A DNA stretch of 64,000 bases, from positions 98,720 through 162,719 of the forward strand of contig JADJYE010000017.1 of the NCBI GenBank assembly GCA_016719945.1, given 5' to 3'. Below the pieces are notes generated by a model. It did not search any database, was not told the origin of the DNA, and saw only the letters and a program-made list of their open reading frames with translations. Shown piece after piece: positions 46,554 through 54,311 of this stretch. Numbering within the stretch: the first letter of the stretch is position 1; the number at the start of each line of letters is the position of its first letter. The translations under genes were made by a program, and so were the position numbers. Origin of the DNA: Polyangiaceae bacterium. Its GTDB lineage: Bacteria; Myxococcota_A; Polyangia; Polyangiales; Polyangiaceae.

Positions 46554-47000
46554 ATGCGAATGATCAGCGCACTGTCCGTCGCCGCGGCGATGGCCTTGGC
46601 GCTCGTCGGGTGCGGCTCGGAGAAGCAGGGCACAAGCTCCTCGGGGAGCGCCTCCGCTCACGCGGAGGAGAAGCTCGCCGAGCTCACCGTCGACGAGGTC
46701 GAGGCCCGTATCGCCAAGAACGACGGCAAGTTCTTCGTCTACGACAACAACCAGAAGGCCATGTTCGACGACGGGCACCTGCCCGGCGCGAAGCACCTGC
46801 CCATCGACGACATCAAGGAGTCCGACCTCGCGCCGGACAAGAACGCGGAGCTGCTCTTCTACTGCTCCAACGAGAAATGAACGGCCTGCCATACCGCCGC
46901 GGTCGCGGCGCAAAAGCTCGGCTACAAGAAGGTGTTCATCATGCCCGCGGGCATCAAAGGCTGGAAGGCCGCCGGAAAGAAGGTGGACAAGCCCAGCTAG
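46554..47000 (+). CDS. Rhodanese-like lipoprotein, candidate selenoprotein (in-frame UGA at 46878-46880)
   Basis: ATG 46554 opens a signal with lipobox (MALALVGCGSEKQ) and a rhodanese domain: ELTVDEVEARIAKNDGKFFV, GHLPGAKHLPIDDI and ELLFYCSNEK. Codon 109 is TGA. The same frame continues with TACHTAAVAAQKLGYKKVFI and MPAGIKGWKAAGKKVDKPS to TAG at 46998-47000, which is exactly the second half of a rhodanese domain. Reading the TGA as selenocysteine gives 148 residues and a U-x-x-C motif (U109, C112) next to the normal catalytic YC. A SECIS-like hairpin follows. Translation stopping at TGA would give a truncated 108-residue protein without the C-terminal half of the fold. Confidence 0.72.
46878..46910 (+). 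promoter_or_regulatory. Candidate bacterial SECIS element
   Basis: Directly after the UGA (46878-46880) the RNA can form CGCCGC (46895-46900) paired with GCGGCG (46905-46910), closing a GGUC loop (46901-46904). The loop begins 20 bases after the UGA and has G at its first two positions. Both fit the known bacterial SECIS rule of a short hairpin within about 16-37 bases of the UGA with a G at the start of the loop, and the loop resembles the GGUCU of E. coli fdhF. GC-rich DNA forms such stems often, so this is support rather than proof. Confidence 0.55.
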
Positions 47001-47006
47001 GTTTTC

Positions 47007-47034
47007 GCGGCGCGCGCGTACCAGCGCGCGCCGC
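47007..47034. terminator. Strong hairpin between convergent genes
   Basis: GCGGCGCGCGC (47007-47017) pairs perfectly over 11 bp with GCGCGCGCCGC (47024-47034) across a 6-base loop. It starts seven bases after the rhodanese stop and lies before the stop of the convergent beta-helix gene. It is probably a bidirectional terminator. Confidence 0.55.
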
Positions 47035-47052
47035 CTGGCTTCGTGCGTGAGC

Positions 47053-48840
47053 CTAAGGCCCCGTAACCTCTGCGACCCGCGAGACCTCGACCCAAGTTTG
47101 GCCATCGCAAACGAGCTGCATCGTCGCTGCCCGACCGTCGCTCGGCGTCGGTTGCCACACGCCGTTCAGCCTCAGGTTGCTGCCGGCCACGACCGAGCGA
47201 ACCAGCACGCCGTTCGACGGCCCTCCGGAATTATTCTCGACGATCAGCGTCAGCGTTGCGCCTTCTGTGCAGTCCAACCGGGCCCCCGCACCAGACCCGT
47301 TGACGATTCGGTCGAGGACGAGGGTTCCTCCGCCTGTGCCCGGCATCTGGATCGTGGCCACCTTCAACCCGCGGGCGTCAAGTTCGGCGTTGGCGAGGGT
47401 TACGGCTCGTGACGCCCCGACGACCTTCGTCCAAACCCCGCCTCCCAGATCGTGGAGCTTCGCCTCGAACCTCAGATCCGTCGGCAGGTCGAGAGTCGTC
47501 GGCTCCTCGAGGGTCTCAATGGCCGAACCACCATAGGTGACGTGTTGAATCAGAATGTCGGTCGCACCATCTTCCACACGCATGGCGGAGCCTGGAGCAT
47601 GCCCGGTCGCGGTTTCTACGCTGCCCAGGAAGCCACCGTGCCAAGTAATGTTGTGCGAGCCCTCGTCGATGTACAGGCCGTAATACGGCAGCGTGCTGTT
47701 GATGTAGTTCTTGGGAGAGGGTGTCACGAGGCTTCGGAAGTGCACGTTGGAGGCGTTCTCCAGCAATCCGAATCGCTCGCCTTGAATGCCTTCGCCGACG
47801 AGCATCTCGATCTCGAGAAAATCGGTGTCCTTGGCGTGGAGCCCGACCCCACCCTCGCAGCTCCCGCCGGAGGGGCAGAAGGGATGGGTGCCGTTGATGC
47901 GAATGTTCTGAAGGACGTGTTCGCCGCCGCCTTCAATGAGCAGGCCTTTCCAGAGGTCCCCATCTTGGAAGACGAATTGCACATCGCGCAGTGTCCACTG
48001 CGCGCTGTCGCGAAGGTGGAGCCCGACCCCACCGTTGCTAGCGCCGTGGATCAGGACGTTCTCCATGGATCCGTTGAATGCCCCCTTGATGTAAACCGTC
48101 GGAAAATCCGCAGTGTTGTTGGACGCGAAGCGCACGTCGCGAAAGGAGAAATAGAGTCCGCGGTCGGACTCGGCGTTGGCAACGAAGCGAAAGGCATGCG
48201 TTCCGTTCGTCCTGCTGGCGATCGTCATCCGCTCGAATCGATAGGCTGTGGTCGGTCGAACCGACGAGCCGCTCACCGGATCGAAATCGATGGTCGCGTC
48301 GTCGACGTCGAAGTTCGACGTCGTGCCTTCGACGATCGTCGTCGCCCCGACCCCCGCTCCAAGGAGGGTGATGGGGGCATCGAACGGTCGCCAGATGTGG
48401 GTGCCCTCAATCAGTGGGAATGGGTCGCGAGGCAACACGATGGGATCGTCGACGCGGTATTCCCCCGCTGGGAAATAGATGATTCCAGCCTTCGCACCAT
48501 CGGTCGTCGCTGCGGCGATGGCGAGCTGAATGGCTGCCGAAGAGTCGCTCCCTCCCGTCGGATCGGCGCCAAAGTCCCGCACGTTGTAGATGTCGTAGTT
48601 CGCCATCACCTGCCCCCACCGGGGGGCCGCGCCCGAGCTGTTCTGGTTTCGCAGCCATAGCCCCGCGCGACCGTCGAGGGCGAACGCGAGCCGCCCGAAG
48701 TCGGGGTCCGACAGGCCCTGGATGTCGATGTGGTCGTCGAAGTTCTCGACCCTGACCTCTTGGTCCGAGATGGCTTGTTCGGCAGTCTCTGTGCGTTCCC
48801 GGCCTGCGAGATTCGGCGGTTGGCAACCCACCTCGAGCAT
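47053..48840 (-). CDS. Pectate-lyase-like parallel beta-helix lipoprotein
   Basis: The frame encodes a secreted beta-helix protein with YNVRDFGADPTGGSDSSAAI followed by AGIIYFPAGEYRVDDPIVLP, the start of the Pectate_lyase_3 domain, and then many strand turns such as FRDVRFASNNTADFPTVYI and QNIRINGTHPFCPSGGSCEG. The upstream peptide ALLVGLCMLEVGCQPPN looks like a lipoprotein leader, but ATG 48840 lies inside it and would leave almost no signal. No better start codon is visible up to 49206, so the start is uncertain. Lower GC and different codon use from its neighbours suggest acquired DNA. It may bind or cleave a polysaccharide. Confidence 0.7.
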   Translation of the reverse strand: MLEVGCQPPNLAGRERTETAEQAISDQEVRVENFDDHIDIQGLSDPDFGRLAFALDGRAGLWLRNQNSSGAAPRWGQVMANYDIYNVRDFGADPTGGSDSSAAIQLAIAAATTDGAKAGIIYFPAGEYRVDDPIVLPRDPFPLIEGTHIWRPFDAPITLLGAGVGATTIVEGTTSNFDVDDATIDFDPVSGSSVRPTTAYRFERMTIASRTNGTHAFRFVANAESDRGLYFSFRDVRFASNNTADFPTVYIKGAFNGSMENVLIHGASNGGVGLHLRDSAQWTLRDVQFVFQDGDLWKGLLIEGGGEHVLQNIRINGTHPFCPSGGSCEGGVGLHAKDTDFLEIEMLVGEGIQGERFGLLENASNVHFRSLVTPSPKNYINSTLPYYGLYIDEGSHNITWHGGFLGSVETATGHAPGSAMRVEDGATDILIQHVTYGGSAIETLEEPTTLDLPTDLRFEAKLHDLGGGVWTKVVGASRAVTLANAELDARGLKVATIQMPGTGGGTLVLDRIVNGSGAGARLDCTEGATLTLIVENNSGGPSNGVLVRSVVAGSNLRLNGVWQPTPSDGRAATMQLVCDGQTWVEVSRVAEVTGP

Positions 48841-49221
48841 GCAAAGTCCAACAAGCAGAGCGATCTCTCGTGCGTCGTGCCGTGTCCTCCGATTCGCGCT
48901 CCGGGGGGATTGAAGGCATCCCTCGTCGTGACGGTTTCCACTGCTGCGCCCACACCCCCAAGCGCCGCGCGCATGATGCGGAGGGCGGTCGTCGTTGGCA
49001 AGCACCCGGTCCCCCGTTCTGGCGCGGACGGGAGCGCGCAGCCGAGTTGGTCCCCCAGCTCCCACCGGCAAGTGCCAGCGGCTCCCGCAACGTTCCCTTG
49101 CTTGCCCGTCAAACCGCACACTTTTCGGCCCGTTTCGCCGGCACAGACGTCGGGGCCCTTGCCCCCCCTCCTGCGCGGGACTACCCCGAGGCCCGCAACG
49201 AGTCACGAGGAGGACGTCACC
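48841..49221. other. Intergenic region between the beta-helix gene and gap
   Basis: These 381 bases separate divergent genes. On the minus strand the beta-helix frame stays open through most of the region but without a convincing start, so a true N-terminus with an indel may lie here. On the plus strand it must hold the promoter of the gap-pgk-tpiA genes. The ribosome-binding site AGGAGG at about 49208-49213 is clear. I see no RNA gene or strong promoter consensus. Confidence 0.5.
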
Positions 49222-50244
49222 ATGGCCACGAAGATTGCCATCAACGGGTTCGGTCGCATCGGTCGCTGCATCGTGAGGGCGCTCACCGAGCGCAAGGTCA
49301 CGGACCTAGAGCTCGTCGCGATCAACGACCTGACGGACGCGAAGACGCTCGCGCACCTCCTCAAGTACGACTCCATCCACCGGGAGTTCCGCGGCGCCGA
49401 CGTGAAGGCGACCGACGGCGGCATCAGCGTCAACGGCAAAGAGATCAAGGTCATCGCCCAGAAAGACCCCAAGGAGCTGCCCTGGAAGGCGCTCGGGGTC
49501 GACGTGGTGCTCGAGTGCACCGGCCTCTTCACCGACAAGGAGAAGGCGAGCGCTCACCTCACCGCCGGCGCCAAGAAGGTCATCATCAGCGCGCCCGCCA
49601 AGAACCACGACGTCACCGTCGTGATGGGCGTGAACGAGGAGTCGTACGATCCGAAGTCGCACACGATCGTCTCCTGCGGCTCGTGCACCACCAACTGCCT
49701 CGCACCGGTCGCCAAGGTGCTGCTCGACAGCTTCGGCGTCGAATACGGCCTGATGACGACGGTTCACTCGTACACCAACGATCAGCACATCCTCGACATC
49801 CCGCACCGCAAAGGCGATCTGCGCCGCGCTCGCGCCGCCGCCGTCAGCATGATCCCGAGCTCGACCGGCGCGGCGAAGGCCCTCGCCGAGGTCATCCCGG
49901 CGCTCAAGGGCAAGTTCGACGGCCAGGCGATCCGCGTCCCGACCGTCGACGTCTCGCTCGTCGATCTCGCCGTCCGCACCGAGAAGCCCGTCACGAAGGA
50001 CGCGCTCCACGCGGCGATGAAGAAGGCCGCGAGCGAGGGCCCGATGGCGAGCGTCCTCGACTACACCGAGGAGCAGCTCGTCTCGAACGACTACATCGGT
50101 AACCCGGCCTCCAGCACGTTCGACGCGACGATGACGCAGGTCATCGGTGACCGCTTCGCGAAGGTCTTCGCCTGGTACGACAACGAGTGGGGCTTCTCGC
50201 ACCGCATGGTCGATCTGGCCCTCATGATCGCGAAGAAGGGCTGA
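49222..50244 (+). CDS. gap: Glyceraldehyde-3-phosphate dehydrogenase, type I
   Basis: This 340-residue glycolytic enzyme shows the NAD motif KIAINGFGRIGRCIVRAL, the catalytic cysteine at residue 155 in VSCGSCTTNCLAPVAK, and later MIPSSTGAAKALAEVIP and WYDNEWGFSHRMVDL. It oxidises glyceraldehyde-3-phosphate to 1,3-bisphosphoglycerate. ATG 49222 is chosen because AGGAGG precedes it by about nine bases. pgk follows after six bases, and tpiA overlaps pgk, so the three form an operon. Confidence 0.97.
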   Translation: MATKIAINGFGRIGRCIVRALTERKVTDLELVAINDLTDAKTLAHLLKYDSIHREFRGADVKATDGGISVNGKEIKVIAQKDPKELPWKALGVDVVLECTGLFTDKEKASAHLTAGAKKVIISAPAKNHDVTVVMGVNEESYDPKSHTIVSCGSCTTNCLAPVAKVLLDSFGVEYGLMTTVHSYTNDQHILDIPHRKGDLRRARAAAVSMIPSSTGAAKALAEVIPALKGKFDGQAIRVPTVDVSLVDLAVRTEKPVTKDALHAAMKKAASEGPMASVLDYTEEQLVSNDYIGNPASSTFDATMTQVIGDRFAKVFAWYDNEWGFSHRMVDLALMIAKKG

Positions 50245-50250
50245 GAGCCC

Positions 50251-51459
50251 GTGAAGACCATCGCTGATCTCGCCGCGGCCGACGACGGCCGCGGCCTCGC
50301 CAACAAGCGACTCTTCATCCGCGTCGACTTCAACGTCCCCCTCGACAAGAAGACCGGCAAGATCACCGACGACGCCCGCATCCGCGAGGCGCTGCCGACG
50401 ATCCGCTTCGCGATGGAGAAGGGCGCCAAGGTCATCCTCGCGTCGCACATGGGCCGCCCCAAGCCCGGCAAACACGAAGGGCTGAGCCTCGAGGTGTGCG
50501 GCGACCGGCTCGCCGAGCTCACCGGCTGGGAGGTCCACGTCCCCGACGACTGCATCGGAGACGCGGCGAAGAAGGTCATCATGGACCTTCGCCCGAACCA
50601 GGTGTGCCTGCTGGAGAACCTCCGCTTCCACCCCGAGGAGGAGGCCAACGACGAGGGCTTCGCGCGCCAGCTCGCCGAGCTGTGCGACGTGTACGTAGAC
50701 GACGCCTTCGGCTGCGTGCACCGGGCGCACGCCTCGGTTCACGCGCTGCCGCTGCTCGTGCGCGATAGGGCGGCCGGCATGCTGCTCGAGCGCGAGCTCA
50801 AGGCGCTCGGCAAGGTCGTGCACAACCCCGAGAAGCCCTACGTGGCGATCCTCGGCGGCGCCAAGGTGAGCGACAAGATCGACGTCGTCGAGGCGCTGCT
50901 CGGCGTGGTCGACGCGCTCTGCATCGGCGGCGCGATGGCGAACACCTTCCTCGCCGCGCAGGGCAAGAAGATGCAGAAGAGCCTCGTCGAGGAGGACAAG
51001 CTGCCGCTCGCGCGCACCATCATGGAGAAGGCGCAGAGCCGCGGCGTGAAGCTCGTGCTCCCGGTCGACGTCATCTGCGCCGAGGGCATCGACGCCCAGG
51101 CGGGCACGGTCGTCGCGGCAGGCGCCGTGCCCGAGGGGCAGATGGCCCTCGACATCGGCCCGAAGACGGTCGACCTCATCAAGAACGAGCTGTTCAAGGC
51201 GAAGACCGTCTTCTGGAACGGGCCGATGGGCCTGTTCGAGACCCGGGCGTTCTCCGCGGGCACCCTCGACGTCGCGCGCGCGCTCGCCAAGATCGACGGC
51301 TTCACCGTGGTCGGCGGCGGTGACAGCGCGGCCGCGGTGAAGGTCGCAGGCGAAGACGTGCTCAAGGGCATCGACCACATCTCCACCGGCGGAGGCGCGT
51401 CGCTCGAGCTCATCGAGGGCAAGAAGCTGCCCGGCGTCGCCGCCTTGGAGGGCGCGTGA
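50251..51459 (+). CDS. pgk: Phosphoglycerate kinase
   Basis: This 402-residue enzyme transfers phosphate from 1,3-bisphosphoglycerate to ADP. Motifs include KRLFIRVDFNVPLDKKTG, ILASHMGRPKPGKHEGLSL, LLENLRFHPEEEANDEG, YVAILGGAKVSDKID and VVGGGDSAAAVKVAG, with the final SHISTGGGASLE-type loop present as DHISTGGGASLELIEGKKLP. The GTG start lies six bases after gap, and the 3' end overlaps the tpiA start by four bases (GTGA). Confidence 0.97.
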   Translation: MKTIADLAAADDGRGLANKRLFIRVDFNVPLDKKTGKITDDARIREALPTIRFAMEKGAKVILASHMGRPKPGKHEGLSLEVCGDRLAELTGWEVHVPDDCIGDAAKKVIMDLRPNQVCLLENLRFHPEEEANDEGFARQLAELCDVYVDDAFGCVHRAHASVHALPLLVRDRAAGMLLERELKALGKVVHNPEKPYVAILGGAKVSDKIDVVEALLGVVDALCIGGAMANTFLAAQGKKMQKSLVEEDKLPLARTIMEKAQSRGVKLVLPVDVICAEGIDAQAGTVVAAGAVPEGQMALDIGPKTVDLIKNELFKAKTVFWNGPMGLFETRAFSAGTLDVARALAKIDGFTVVGGGDSAAAVKVAGEDVLKGIDHISTGGGASLELIEGKKLPGVAALEGA

Positions 51460-52499
51460 ACCCCTTCCGCAGGCCCCTGATCGCCGGTAACTGGAAGATG
51501 AACGCCGGCGGCCAGGAGGCGTGTGTGCTCGCCAACGCGGTGGCCGAAAAGACGCGCCGCGCCGACCGCGTCGACGTCGTCGTCGCGCCGCCCTTCACCG
51601 CGATCGCCGCGGTCGCCCACGAGATCGAGGAGACCCGCGGCAGCATCGACGTCGACGAGGGCTTCGGCGTCGGCGTGGCCGCTCAGAACATGCACCACCT
51701 CGCCTCGGGCGCCTTCACGGGCGAGATCAGCGCGCCGATGCTGCGCGACGCCGGCGCGACGTGGGTCATCCTCGGGCACAGCGAGCGCCGCCAGCATTTT
51801 CACGAGACCGATCACGGCGTGGCACTCAAGGCGAAGGCCGCGCTCGAGGCCGAGCTGCGGCCGATCGTGTGCGTGGGCGAGACGCTCGGCGAGCGTGAGG
51901 GCGGCGAGACGCTCGCGGTCATCGAGCGCCAGGTCCGCGCCTTCATGGCGCACTTCGCGGAGTCGCCCGGCTTCGGCGTCGTCGCGTACGAGCCCGTGTG
52001 GGCCATCGGTACCGGCAAGGTCGCGAGCCCCGAAGACGCCCAGATCGTCCACGCGCGCATCCGCGAGCTGCTCGCCGAGGTCAGCGAAGAGGTGGCCGAG
52101 GCGACGCGCATCCTCTACGGCGGCAGCGTGAAGGGCGACAACGCCGTCGGCCTGCTCGAGCAGGTCGACATCGACGGCGCCCTGGTCGGCGGCGCCTCGC
52201 TCGACGCCGACGGCTTCACCAAGATCGTCGACGCCGCGCAGGCGGTGGCCGAGAAGCTCGCCGAAGAAGAGGGGGCTCCGCCGTCTCGAGAGCGGGCCGC
52301 GGTGGAGGAGGAGGCGCGCGAGCTCGAGGCGCTCGACGCCGACGCCGCGAGCGACGCCCGCGATGCCGGCCAGCTCATCGCGGTCGACGGTCCCGTCGAC
52401 GCGCCCACGTCGATGTCGGTGCCGCCCACGTCCAACGCGGCTACCGGCATCGATCCCGCGACCGACCTCGACGACGCCGTCGATCACCGCGACGTCTGA
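51456..52499 (+). CDS. tpiA: Triosephosphate isomerase with an acidic C-terminal extension
   Basis: The first 255 residues are a standard TIM: RPLIAGNWKMNAGG (catalytic Lys), WVILGHSERRQHFHETD (catalytic His), VVAYEPVWAIGTGKVASP (catalytic Glu) and ILYGGSVKGDNAVGLLEQVD. The protein then runs on for about 90 residues that are Ala/Asp/Glu-rich and without a recognised fold (AAVEEEARELEALDADAASD, ATGIDPATDLDDAVDHRDV). Usual length is about 250; this is 347. GTG start overlaps the pgk stop. The tail is probably disordered. Confidence 0.95.
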   Translation: MNPFRRPLIAGNWKMNAGGQEACVLANAVAEKTRRADRVDVVVAPPFTAIAAVAHEIEETRGSIDVDEGFGVGVAAQNMHHLASGAFTGEISAPMLRDAGATWVILGHSERRQHFHETDHGVALKAKAALEAELRPIVCVGETLGEREGGETLAVIERQVRAFMAHFAESPGFGVVAYEPVWAIGTGKVASPEDAQIVHARIRELLAEVSEEVAEATRILYGGSVKGDNAVGLLEQVDIDGALVGGASLDADGFTKIVDAAQAVAEKLAEEEGAPPSRERAAVEEEARELEALDADAASDARDAGQLIAVDGPVDAPTSMSVPPTSNAATGIDPATDLDDAVDHRDV

Positions 52500-52547
52500 G
52501 CGCGTGCACCGTTGCGGCGGGGCGCGGTCCCCGCTCTAACGGCGCTC

Positions 52548-53120
52548 ATGCTGCCTCAGGCCCGCGCCCTCACGAGCCGCGTCAACGCCCGATCCCTCGG
52601 GTGCGGGTGTGGCTCGATCTTCTTCGCCATCGTCGCGGCGCTGATCGCGTTCCTCGTCCAGCGCTGCCTCCCGGTCGAGGGCGCCGACCGCGCTGCGCGG
52701 TCCGCGACCGACGGGGTCGAGGCCGAGGGGAGCCCACGCCTGCTGTTGGGGCGCGTCTGGTTCGACAAGCTCCCGAACAAGCCAAGAGACGAGGCCCACA
52801 TCTGGATCTTCTTCGGCGGAGGGATCGGCGTGCACGAGTCGGGCTCCGCCTATCGCGGGTCGTACGACTGGTTCGAGTTCGAGCGACAGGGCTCGAAGCT
52901 CGACGGCAAGTTCCTCCACGACCAGAAGAAGCTGAGCACCCGCTTCACTGTCGGCGCGTGCGACGATCACCCTCCCTTCGATCTCTGCCTCACCCTCGAC
53001 GACGTCGGCGGCAAGAAGGTCGAGCTGTACGGCTTCGGCTCCGAGGAAGAGATGGAGCGCGCCGCGCCCGGCTCGAAGGCCGTGTTCGCCGCCGCGAAGG
53101 AGCGGGCGGCGGCGAAGTAG
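52548..53120 (+). CDS. Membrane-anchored hypothetical protein
   Basis: ATG 52548 gives 190 residues. One hydrophobic segment (SIFFAIVAALIAFLVQRCL) near the N-terminus, preceded by positive residues, is a probable membrane anchor with the rest outside. The outer part has aromatic beta-type stretches (HIWIFFGGGIGVHESGSAYR, YDWFEFERQGSKLDGKFLHD) and ends in a charged helix. I recognise no family. It sits between tpiA and the repeat array on the same strand; the array starts 63 bases after its stop. Confidence 0.62.
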   Translation: MLPQARALTSRVNARSLGCGCGSIFFAIVAALIAFLVQRCLPVEGADRAARSATDGVEAEGSPRLLLGRVWFDKLPNKPRDEAHIWIFFGGGIGVHESGSAYRGSYDWFEFERQGSKLDGKFLHDQKKLSTRFTVGACDDHPPFDLCLTLDDVGGKKVELYGFGSEEEMERAAPGSKAVFAAAKERAAAK

Positions 53121-53183
53121 ATCCGGGGCGGGGGTGCGGCGGGGCCGGGGGGGCGCGGCACAGCGCCGCCCACTGAGCGCGGG

Positions 53184-53847
53184 GCGGCCAGAACGGGGCA
53201 GCCTTCGCGGAGGCGTGGGAGTTGTGGCCGCGCGAAGGGCGGGCGGCCGCAGCGCCGGCGGCCAGAACGGGGCAACCTTCGCGGAGGCGTGGGAGTTGTG
53301 GCCGCGCGACGCGCGTGGGCGCGGTCGCTAAGGGGCGCCGGCGGCCACAACGAGGGCGCCACCGCGGAGGTGCGGGGGTTGTGGCCGCGCGACACGCGTG
53401 GGCGCGGTCGCGAAGGGGCGCCGGCGGCCAGAACGGGGCAGGCTTCGCGGAGGCGTGGGAGTTGTGGCCGCGTGGCGCGGCGCCGGCGGCCAGAACGGGG
53501 CAACCTTCGCGGAGGCGTGGGAGTTGTGGCCGCGCGGCCACCGCGTGGCGCGGCGCCGGCGGCCAGAACGGGGCAACCTTCGCGGAGGCGTGGGAGTTGT
53601 GGCCGCGCGAGGGGCGGGCGGCCGCGGCGCGGCGCGCGCTGGCGGCCAGAACGGGGCAACCTTCGCGGAGGCGCAGTAGTTGTGGCCGCGCGAGGGGCGG
53701 GCGGCCGCGGCGCGGCGCGCGCCGGCGGCCAGAACGGGGCAGCCTTCGCGGAGGCGGGGGAGTTGTGGCCGCGCGGCCACCGCGCGGCGCGGCGCCGGCG
53801 GCCACAACGTGGCAACCTTCGCGGAGGCGTGGGAGTTGTGGCCGCGC
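53184..53847. repeat. Array of nine 50-bp units with terminal inverted repeats
   Basis: Nine copies of a 50-bp unit start at 53184, 53258, 53341, 53424, 53486, 53559, 53642, 53725 and 53798. Each begins GCGGCCAGAAC (GCGGCCACAAC in units 3 and 9) and ends GTTGTGGCCGC plus GC or GT, so each unit has 11-bp inverted ends, perfect in units 3 and 9. The centre holds CCTTCGCGGAGG, itself a near-palindrome. Unit 3 is the most divergent. Spacers are 24, 33, 33, 12, 23, 33, 33 and 23 bases; spacers 2 and 3, 6 and 7, and 5 and 8 are near-identical pairs. A half unit follows at about 53878-53890. The array fills most of the 863-base gap between the hypothetical gene and secG. Confidence 0.92.
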
Positions 53848-53983
53848 GGCCGCCACGCGGAGCTAGCGCGGCGCGCAGGAGTTGTGGCCATTGCAGCCGC
53901 GACCGCGCCACCGATCCCGCCTCCCCGGGAAGCAAGTAGCGCTCCCGCCGGTTTCGGGCTAAGTCCCCCGGCCGAGTGACCCG

Positions 53984-54298
53984 ATGCTTCAATCGTTCCT
54001 GAACGTCATCCACGTCTTTGTGTGCCTGTTCCTCATCCTCGTCGTGCTCCTGCAGCAGGGCAAAGGCGGCGGGCTCGGTGGGCTCGGCGGTGGAGCGACG
54101 CAGGTCTTCGGCGGGCGCGGCGCGGGTAACTTCATGACGCGGCTCACCGCCGTCTGCGCCGCGATCTTCATGGTCACGAGCATGGTGCTCGCCTACATCT
54201 CGTCGGGCGGTGACCGCGCGATCCGCGACTACTCCGAGCAAGAGAAGCTGAACGCGCCGCCCCTCCGGCCGAGCCGCCTCCTCGCTCCCGAACCCTGA
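53984..54298 (+). CDS. secG: Preprotein translocase subunit SecG
   Basis: This 104-residue protein has two membrane helices: FLNVIHVFVCLFLILVVLLQ, and AVCAAIFMVTSMVLAYISSG. Between them lies the SecG loop QQGKGGGLGGLGGGATQVFG followed by RGAGNFMTRLTA. SecG stimulates protein export through SecYE. A tpiA-then-secG order is common in bacteria; here the hypothetical gene and the repeat array come between them. ATG 53984. Confidence 0.95.
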   Translation: MLQSFLNVIHVFVCLFLILVVLLQQGKGGGLGGLGGGATQVFGGRGAGNFMTRLTAVCAAIFMVTSMVLAYISSGGDRAIRDYSEQEKLNAPPLRPSRLLAPEP

Positions 54299-54311
54299 GC
54301 CCGGTCGGGCG

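Noticed and set aside
46878..46893. Haem c binding motif (C-x-x-C-H) in the rhodanese-like protein
   Set aside because: The spelling x-T-A-C-H would give C-x-x-C-H if the UGA were Cys, but it lies in the rhodanese active-site loop and there is no other cytochrome feature. A redox U-x-x-C reading fits better.
53184..53847. CRISPR array
   Set aside because: The units are 50 bp, longer than usual CRISPR repeats; spacers are 12-33 bases, vary in length and recur in near-identical pairs; no cas gene is nearby.
52967..53979. Several long open frames of Arg/Pro/Gly-rich proteins on both strands over the repeat array
   Set aside because: They translate the 50-bp repeat in different frames, have low-complexity composition and conflict with each other. 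They are products of GC-rich repeats without stops, not genes.
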